A DNA stretch of 10,465 nt. Source: Gammaproteobacteria bacterium (GTDB lineage: Bacteria; Pseudomonadota; Gammaproteobacteria; Competibacterales; Competibacteraceae). The translations under genes were made by a program, and so were the position numbers. Within the stretch, counting starts at the first letter, position 1. Every line of letters begins with the position of its first letter. This document shows positions 6,161-10,465 of this stretch, piece by piece. The notes beneath the pieces were generated by a model. It did no database searches and was not told where the DNA came from. It was given only the letters and a program-made list of their open reading frames with translations. The stretch spans positions 1 through 10,465 of the forward strand of contig PWUP01000354.1 in assembly GCA_003562535.1 (NCBI GenBank). The letters run 5' to 3'.

Positions 6161-7198
6161 ATGTTGAAACAACCATCCACGCGTATACTTGGTGCATTAC
6201 TCGGTATCAGCGTGCTGACCGGTACGGTTCAAGCGGCCGAGTGGAAATTCGCCATTGAAGAAATTACGGGTAGTGTTCAAGATCGTTACGCTCAGGAATT
6301 TAAACGCCTGATCGAGGAAAAATCCGATGGAGCCATCACCGTAACCGTATATCCTTATGGATCTTTAGGAACTTCAGCAGAACTTACCGAATTAGTCCAA
6401 ATCGGTGCTGTCCAGTTGGCCAATGCCTCTCCTGGCCATCTCGGTTCATTAGTACCTGAAGTGCAGGTGTTTTCCATTCCCTACTTGCTGTCAGAAAATA
6501 ATGACGTTAACAAGCAAGTATTGACTGAAAGCGAGGTGATTTATGGCCCGATTGCGGAGGCGCTAGAGCGACGCGAACTGCGGCTGCTGACCATGTATCC
6601 TGAAGGCGACATGGTGTGGACGGCCAACAAGCCCATCCGTAGCCCTGAAGACTTCAATAATTTTAGAATCCGCACTATGGTGTCACCGATGTTGGTCAGC
6701 GCTTATGAGGCGTTTGGTGCCAGCCCAACACCCATGCCTTACGGTGAAGTCTATGGGGGCTTACAGTTGGGCTCGATTGATGGCCAAGTCAACCCTATCT
6801 TCGCGATTGAGGAAATGAAATTTTACGAAGTTCAGGACTATATGATTTGGGCCGGTCAACAGCAGTTCACCACCACAGTCGTTGCCGGTGATGACTGGTA
6901 TCACTTTATGCTGTCTGATGAAGAACGCGCCATGCTTGACGAAACGATTGCTGAGCTAGCGGACTTTATCATGGACGTTCAAGAAGAATATAACCAGGAA
7001 CGTTTGGACAAAATTCTTGCCGATAAGCCGGATATGCAGCTCATTGAATTGACCGAAGAAGAACGTGCCGTGTTCCGTGAGCGCAGCATGGCAGTCCGTG
7101 ATAAGTTCATCGATATGGTCGGTGAGTCCGGTCGTACCGTACTCGAAGGTCTGTTAGCAGAATTCGAAGCGGCTGAGGCCGCACTCAGCGGTTATTAA
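6161..7198 (+). CDS. TRAP transporter substrate-binding protein (DctP family, TeaA-like)
   Basis: The periplasmic receptor that delivers solute to DctQM. The 345-residue precursor has a signal peptide (1-25) ending VQA, with mature protein starting AEWKFAIEE. DctP hallmarks: the carboxylate-clamp arginine in FRIRTM (R171), the preceding MYPEGDMVWT (145-154), and PMPYGEVYGGLQLGSIDGQ (191-209). Compared from memory with the ectoine receptor TeaA of Halomonas elongata, similarity is strong over the whole length. E34, R171, N211 and F236 fall on TeaA mature E9, R144, N184 and F209, but pocket aromatics F66, W167 and W188 are H93, Y194 and A215. A related small zwitterion or carboxylate is therefore as plausible as ectoine. 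AGGAGG at 6147-6152 lies 8 bases from the ATG at 6161, better than an in-frame TTG at 6158. The gene stands apart from dctQM, on the opposite strand behind the regulator, and ends in a strong terminator. Confidence 0.94.
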   Translation: MLKQPSTRILGALLGISVLTGTVQAAEWKFAIEEITGSVQDRYAQEFKRLIEEKSDGAITVTVYPYGSLGTSAELTELVQIGAVQLANASPGHLGSLVPEVQVFSIPYLLSENNDVNKQVLTESEVIYGPIAEALERRELRLLTMYPEGDMVWTANKPIRSPEDFNNFRIRTMVSPMLVSAYEAFGASPTPMPYGEVYGGLQLGSIDGQVNPIFAIEEMKFYEVQDYMIWAGQQQFTTTVVAGDDWYHFMLSDEERAMLDETIAELADFIMDVQEEYNQERLDKILADKPDMQLIELTEEERAVFRERSMAVRDKFIDMVGESGRTVLEGLLAEFEAAEAALSGY

Positions 7199-7227
7199 TA
7201 GCGCAGCGGTTGATTGCCCACCTTCTG

Positions 7228-7257
7228 ACCGAGCCGTTCTGGCTCGGTTTTTGTTTA
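7228..7257 (+). terminator. Strong intrinsic terminator after the TRAP binding-protein gene
   Basis: ACCGAGCC (7228-7235) and GGCTCGGT (7241-7248) form a perfect 8-bp stem with loop GTTCT, followed by TTTTGTTT. It lies 30 bases after the stop of the binding-protein gene, explaining why that gene is monocistronic. Its T tract overlaps the TAA stop of the convergent FHA-EAL gene; in that direction there is no U tract after the stem. Confidence 0.92.
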
Positions 7258-8373
7258 GGTGCGTTTGTCGGGTATCGGCATCGGTCGCCCAAACAAAAAC
7301 CCTTGAAAATAATTGACATTAATCTGGCGACACAGTTCTGCCACCGATTCCGTCTCGATGCACTCCGCCAGTGTGGCAATGCCAATGTCTTGGCCTAAAC
7401 GGTTCATTAGCTGCAGGAGCTGATAACGCGGTGAGTGTTGATCAGCCAGTTCATTGATCAATACATAATCAAACTTTAAGTAGTCGGGCGGTGCTTCGAC
7501 AAGTTCAAGCAAACGCGCCTGTCCTGCGCCGAAGTCATCATAAGCTAAACGAATCTGTAAAGCGTTTAACTGCTGGCGTAACTCCTTAATCAGTTTCGGA
7601 CTGGTGATGGCGGCCTCATGAATTTCCAACACCAAAGGTAGGCGCGGATTGAGACGGCGGCACAACTCCAGGCTGGTTAATAAGCGGGGTATATCATTGA
7701 GTTCTTTAGGTGAGATATTAAAAAAAATCGGCTGTTGAATGCCGCTGTGAGCCAGTAAACTCATACCTCGGTGGCGCAGTAGCTCGCTGAACTCCACACT
7801 CAGCCCGAGCATATCGGCCAGAGCGATCAGTGGTTCTGGGGACTCAGGTAGCTCGGGGTGACAACCGCGACCGAGCAGCTCGTACCCATACAAGTGACCT
7901 TGAGTGGTAGTAATCGGCTGGATGACACCGGTTACTTGACCTTGTTTCAGGAGGTCTCGAAAAGCACCACTTTTTAAGGGGAATTGATGGCTAAGGTTCA
8001 GCGGTCCTGACATTGTGCTGTCGGGGGCTATGCCGATAGAATCAGCGGCAATCGGTACCGTTGGTTCTTGCGTCAGTCGAAATTCTAAGTTGGCAAAATG
8101 TAAAATGTCGCCGTCCTGTACAGCCGTGGTGTGCTCGATGCGTTGATGGTTGACAAATGTTCCATTGGTACTGCCGCAATCTGATAACCTGAGTTGTCCA
8201 TCAACCAAGATGAATTCAGCGTGTCGCCGCGAGGTCAAATTTGATTTGAGTACGAAGTGACACTCGGCAGAGCGACCTACCGTGAAAGGGTATTCAGCGA
8301 TTTGAGTGCGGTGTATTCGACTTGTATGGCTTTCAAAAGCTTCAATAAACCAACGTGATGGAGCACTGGACAT
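7255..8373 (-). CDS. FHA-EAL fusion protein, predicted c-di-GMP phosphodiesterase
   Basis: A 372-residue cytoplasmic protein with no membrane segment or signal peptide. The N-terminal FHA domain (about 10-100) binds phosphothreonine peptides: VGRS (32-35), SRRH (48-51), GSTNGTFVN (67-75). A linker (about 101-135) leads to an EAL domain (about 138-368), which hydrolyses c-di-GMP to pGpG. The EAL motif is ELLGR (E165-R169). N219, E250, E253, DD at 279-280, K300, E337 and Q357 reproduce the order and nearly the spacing of catalytic residues in active EAL enzymes such as RocR, so activity is expected. There is no GGDEF partner. ATG 8373 is preferred because AGGAG lies 8 bases before it; the in-frame TTG at 8379 is too close to that site. 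The gene converges on the TRAP binding-protein gene and is transcribed away from the ABC importer. The phosphopeptide partner is unknown; no kinase gene is visible. Confidence 0.92.
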   Translation of the reverse strand: MSSAPSRWFIEAFESHTSRIHRTQIAEYPFTVGRSAECHFVLKSNLTSRRHAEFILVDGQLRLSDCGSTNGTFVNHQRIEHTTAVQDGDILHFANLEFRLTQEPTVPIAADSIGIAPDSTMSGPLNLSHQFPLKSGAFRDLLKQGQVTGVIQPITTTQGHLYGYELLGRGCHPELPESPEPLIALADMLGLSVEFSELLRHRGMSLLAHSGIQQPIFFNISPKELNDIPRLLTSLELCRRLNPRLPLVLEIHEAAITSPKLIKELRQQLNALQIRLAYDDFGAGQARLLELVEAPPDYLKFDYVLINELADQHSPRYQLLQLMNRLGQDIGIATLAECIETESVAELCRQINVNYFQGFLFGRPMPIPDKRT

Positions 8374-8410
8374 GAACAAAACTCCTGGCGATCAGGTAAT
8401 ATGGCTTGAA

Positions 8411-8427
8411 CACTATAAGCTATAGTG
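8411..8427. promoter_or_regulatory. Palindrome upstream of the FHA-EAL gene
   Basis: CACTATA (8411-8417) and TATAGTG (8421-8427) are perfect inverted arms around AGC, 38 bases before the minus-strand ATG. The minus strand reads CTTATAGTG here, a possible -10 (TATAGT) with no good -35. An operator overlapping the promoter is a reasonable guess. The rest of 8428-8571 is AT-rich upstream sequence shared with the ABC operon, with no other element I can support. Confidence 0.4.
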
Positions 8428-8586
8428 ATTACCAAGGCTATGGTATATTTAAAGTTAATTAATACATCAACTCTAATGCCTGAGGTCGAACAGACCATTT
8501 AACGGGTGAATACTGGGTAAGCTGTGGCGCGTCATTCATAATCATTCACCATCAAGAGTTTACAATTAGTTATGAGGATCAGTCTA

Positions 8587-9615
8587 ATGAGTGTAGTTAA
8601 CCGCGCGCTTTTGGGGGTATGTCTCCTGCTGCTCGGTATGGCACTAGCCCAGGCACAAACGCCGATTCGCTTCCAACTGGACTGGCGGTTTGAGGGGCCA
8701 AGTGCGTTGTTTCTGTTGACAGAGGCCAAAGGGTATTTTGCCGAAGAAGGGCTGAATGTCACCATCGATTCCGGCAGCGGCTCGGCAGGAGCGATTAACC
8801 GCGTGGCTTCAGGAGCCTATGATATGGGCTTCGGGGATATCAATGCCCTGGTCGAGTTTTTAGCCAATAACCCCAATGCCCCTGGTGTGCAAGCGGTGTA
8901 TGTGGTCTATGACGGCACGCCAGCGTCGGTGTTTACCCTCAGTGGGCGAGGTATTACGGAACCGGCTGATTTAAGCGGTAAAACTTTGGGTGCCCCCACG
9001 TTTGATACCGGCTACCGCGCTTGGCCGCTGTTCGCTGCCGTCAATGACGTTGACCCTGACCGTGTGGTCTGGCAGGCCATGGATCCGGCGCTGCGCGAAA
9101 CCATGTTGGTGCGTGGTGAGGTGGATGCGATCACCGGATTTTACTTCACCAGTCTGCTCAATCTCATCGCCCGTGGAGTGGCTGAAGACGATATTATCGT
9201 CATGCCGTATCCCGATTACGGGGTCAAGCTCTACGGCAATGCCATTGTTGCCAGTGATGCGTTTATCCAATCCCATCCCGAAGCGATTGCCAGCTTTTTG
9301 CGTGCCTTCAGTCGCGGAGTGGCCGATGTCCTAGCCGATCCCGAAGCCGCCATCGAGCATGTGTATCGGCGTGATCCTCTGATTGACCGCAGCGTAGAGC
9401 TGCGCCGCTTGCAGTTGGCGATTGAGGGGTCTATTGATACGCCCAGTGCGCGTGAACTGGGCATGGGGGCTGTGGATAGGCAGCGCTTGGCCGATTCGAT
9501 TGAGCAAGTCGGCATGGCATTTGGGTTAGACGCCAGTATCCTACCCAGTGCTGACCGAGTATTTAACGCTTCCTTTTTACCCCCCATCGAGCAGCGTCAG
9601 GTGTTTGCTGACTAA
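8587..9615 (+). CDS. ABC importer substrate-binding protein, NMT1/SsuA type
   Basis: A 342-residue periplasmic receptor of the NMT1/THI5-like class (relatives bind sulfonates, nitrate, thiamine pyrimidines and similar small molecules). Signal peptide 1-23 ends AQA, followed by QTPIRFQLDWRFEG. The early LDW motif and TEAKGYFAEEGLNVTI (45-60), then SGSGSAGAINRVASGAYDMGFGD (62-84), are the usual lobe-one signatures of this class. The second lobe includes GEVDAITGFYF. No lipobox is present, so it should be a free periplasmic protein. The frame has an earlier ATG at 8572, but GAGGA at 8574-8578 lies 8 bases before the ATG at 8587, and that start gives a compact signal peptide. First gene of an importer operon with the ATPase 15 bases later. 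Substrate cannot be read from sequence. The WRFEGPSALFLL segment is unlike the taurine or sulfonate receptors I know. Confidence 0.92.
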   Translation: MSVVNRALLGVCLLLLGMALAQAQTPIRFQLDWRFEGPSALFLLTEAKGYFAEEGLNVTIDSGSGSAGAINRVASGAYDMGFGDINALVEFLANNPNAPGVQAVYVVYDGTPASVFTLSGRGITEPADLSGKTLGAPTFDTGYRAWPLFAAVNDVDPDRVVWQAMDPALRETMLVRGEVDAITGFYFTSLLNLIARGVAEDDIIVMPYPDYGVKLYGNAIVASDAFIQSHPEAIASFLRAFSRGVADVLADPEAAIEHVYRRDPLIDRSVELRRLQLAIEGSIDTPSARELGMGAVDRQRLADSIEQVGMAFGLDASILPSADRVFNASFLPPIEQRQVFAD

Positions 9616-9630
9616 CGGAGGCTGCTGTTG

Positions 9631-10452
9631 ATGAGTGCACGCCTTCCTGCGGGAAGCGGTCAGCCGTTTATTGATTTTAATCAGGTGGCGCTGGCCTATT
9701 CACCGAGCAGCGGTAATGCCATTGAAGACATTTCCCTGACCATCCACGAAGGCGAATTTGTCGCCTTTGTGGGGCCCAGCGGCTGCGGCAAATCCACTTT
9801 CATGAAATTGGGTACTGGATTAAAACGCCCCACAGCGGGTACGGTAACCGTCGATGGTCAGGTGGTCACTGGGCCGCTGAAAATTGTCGGCATGGCGTTC
9901 CAGAATTCCAATTTATTGCCTTGGCGCACGACTCTGGACAATGTGCTGTTGCCACTGGAAATTGTGCAACCCTATCGGTCACGGTTTCGGCGCGAGAAAG
10001 CGGCATTTGCAGAACGCGCCCGTGAGTTACTGGCCAAGGTCGGTCTGAAGGGTTATGAGCATAAATACCCTTGGGAGCTGTCCGGGGGGATGCAACAGCG
10101 AGCCTCAATTTGTCGAGCCTTGGTGCATCAGCCGCGGTTGTTAATGCTGGATGAACCCTTTGCCGCCTTGGATGCGTTCACCCGCGAAGAGCTATGGTGT
10201 ATGTTGCGCGATATTTGGGCCGAACAGCGTTTCACAGTGGTACTGGTCACTCATGATCTGCGTGAAGCGACGTTTTTAGCCGATACGGTCTATGTCATGA
10301 GCGCTCGCCCTGGGCGGATTTTAGAGCAGCGTTCGATTGATCTGCCCCGTCCCCGCGATTTGGAGATCACTTACACGGAAGACTTCATCGAACTGGTGCA
10401 TCAGCTCCGTGCTCGGATTGGTCGGATTCGTAAGACGGAGGCACCGCAATGA
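9631..10452 (+). CDS. ABC importer ATP-binding protein, nitrate/sulfonate/taurine family
   Basis: The 273-residue nucleotide-binding subunit of the importer begun by the receptor at 8587. All motifs are intact: Walker A GPSGCGKST (48-56), Q-loop FQNSNLLPW (90-98, Q91), signature LSGGMQQR (150-157), Walker B LLMLDE (170-175), D-loop ALD (179-181) and H-loop VTHD (206-209, H208). FQNSNLLPW and DEPFAALDAFTREELW are characteristic of the SsuB/TauB/NrtD group. The extended C-terminus (about 236-273) is moderately longer than minimal relatives. GGAGG at 9617-9621 lies 9 bases before the ATG at 9631, preferred over the in-frame TTG at 9628. The stop codon overlaps the next start by ATGA, so the downstream product is probably made by translational coupling. 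Confidence 0.95.
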   Translation: MSARLPAGSGQPFIDFNQVALAYSPSSGNAIEDISLTIHEGEFVAFVGPSGCGKSTFMKLGTGLKRPTAGTVTVDGQVVTGPLKIVGMAFQNSNLLPWRTTLDNVLLPLEIVQPYRSRFRREKAAFAERARELLAKVGLKGYEHKYPWELSGGMQQRASICRALVHQPRLLMLDEPFAALDAFTREELWCMLRDIWAEQRFTVVLVTHDLREATFLADTVYVMSARPGRILEQRSIDLPRPRDLEITYTEDFIELVHQLRARIGRIRKTEAPQ

Positions 10453-10465
10453 AACCGACTGCGCT
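10449..10465 (+). CDS. Start of the next operon gene, probably the ABC permease (cut by window end)
   Basis: An ATG at 10449 overlaps the ATPase TGA as ATGA and opens a frame beginning MKPTA before the window ends. In importers of this class a BPD_transp_1 permease is the missing third component, so that is the expected product. Only five codons are visible, so identity rests on context alone. Confidence 0.5.

Noticed and set aside
7185..7398. Short overlapping frames on both strands around the terminator
   Set aside because: They cover a strong intrinsic terminator and the 3' end of the FHA-EAL gene and have no ribosome site or homology.

Overview
The window looks like a chromosomal segment of a gammaproteobacterium, probably from a marine or saline habitat. 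This is inferred from a TeaABCD-like TRAP uptake locus next to a universal stress protein, moderate G+C, and the overall protein styles (TadA, EAL, NMT1-type importer). I cannot name the genus. There are no RNA genes, CRISPR arrays or insertion sequences, and no gene-free stretch over 300 bases.

Layout. (1) 145-1311, minus: an AAA_14/DUF4143 ATPase whose start codon directly follows a perfect 13-bp inverted repeat. (2) 1402-2469, minus: a secreted, probably outer-membrane beta-barrel protein of unknown function. (3) 2544-3014, plus: tadA, divergent from (2) and convergent with (4). (4) 3027-5363, minus: an operon dctQ-dctM-uspA, encoding the two membrane subunits of a TRAP transporter and an ATP-binding UspA-type protein. 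(5) 5500-5997, plus: an Lrp/AsnC-type regulator, divergent from dctQ. (6) 6161-7198, plus: the TRAP substrate-binding protein, closed by a strong intrinsic terminator. (7) 7255-8373, minus: an FHA-EAL fusion protein predicted to degrade c-di-GMP. (8) 8587 to the window end, plus: an ABC importer operon with an NMT1/SsuA-type binding protein, an ATPase, and the first codons of a third gene overlapping by ATGA.

How they fit together. Units 4-6 form one uptake system. The binding protein resembles the ectoine-binding protein TeaA, dctQM supply the Na+-coupled channel, and UspA sits where TeaD sits in Halomonas elongata. Unlike teaABCD, the operon is split: the binding protein lies on the other strand, behind an Lrp/AsnC regulator. 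Two related 15-bp dyads (CCGAAA...TCGG), one in the dctQ/lrp divergent promoter and one just before the binding-protein gene, are candidate operators for that regulator. Three of four aromatic residues that I recall lining the ectoine pocket of TeaA are changed, so the substrate may not be ectoine. No ectoine catabolic gene is in the window.

Several starts were set downstream of the longest possible frame because a good Shine-Dalgarno sits before an internal ATG: dctM, dctQ, the TRAP binding protein, the FHA-EAL gene, the ABC binding protein and the ABC ATPase.
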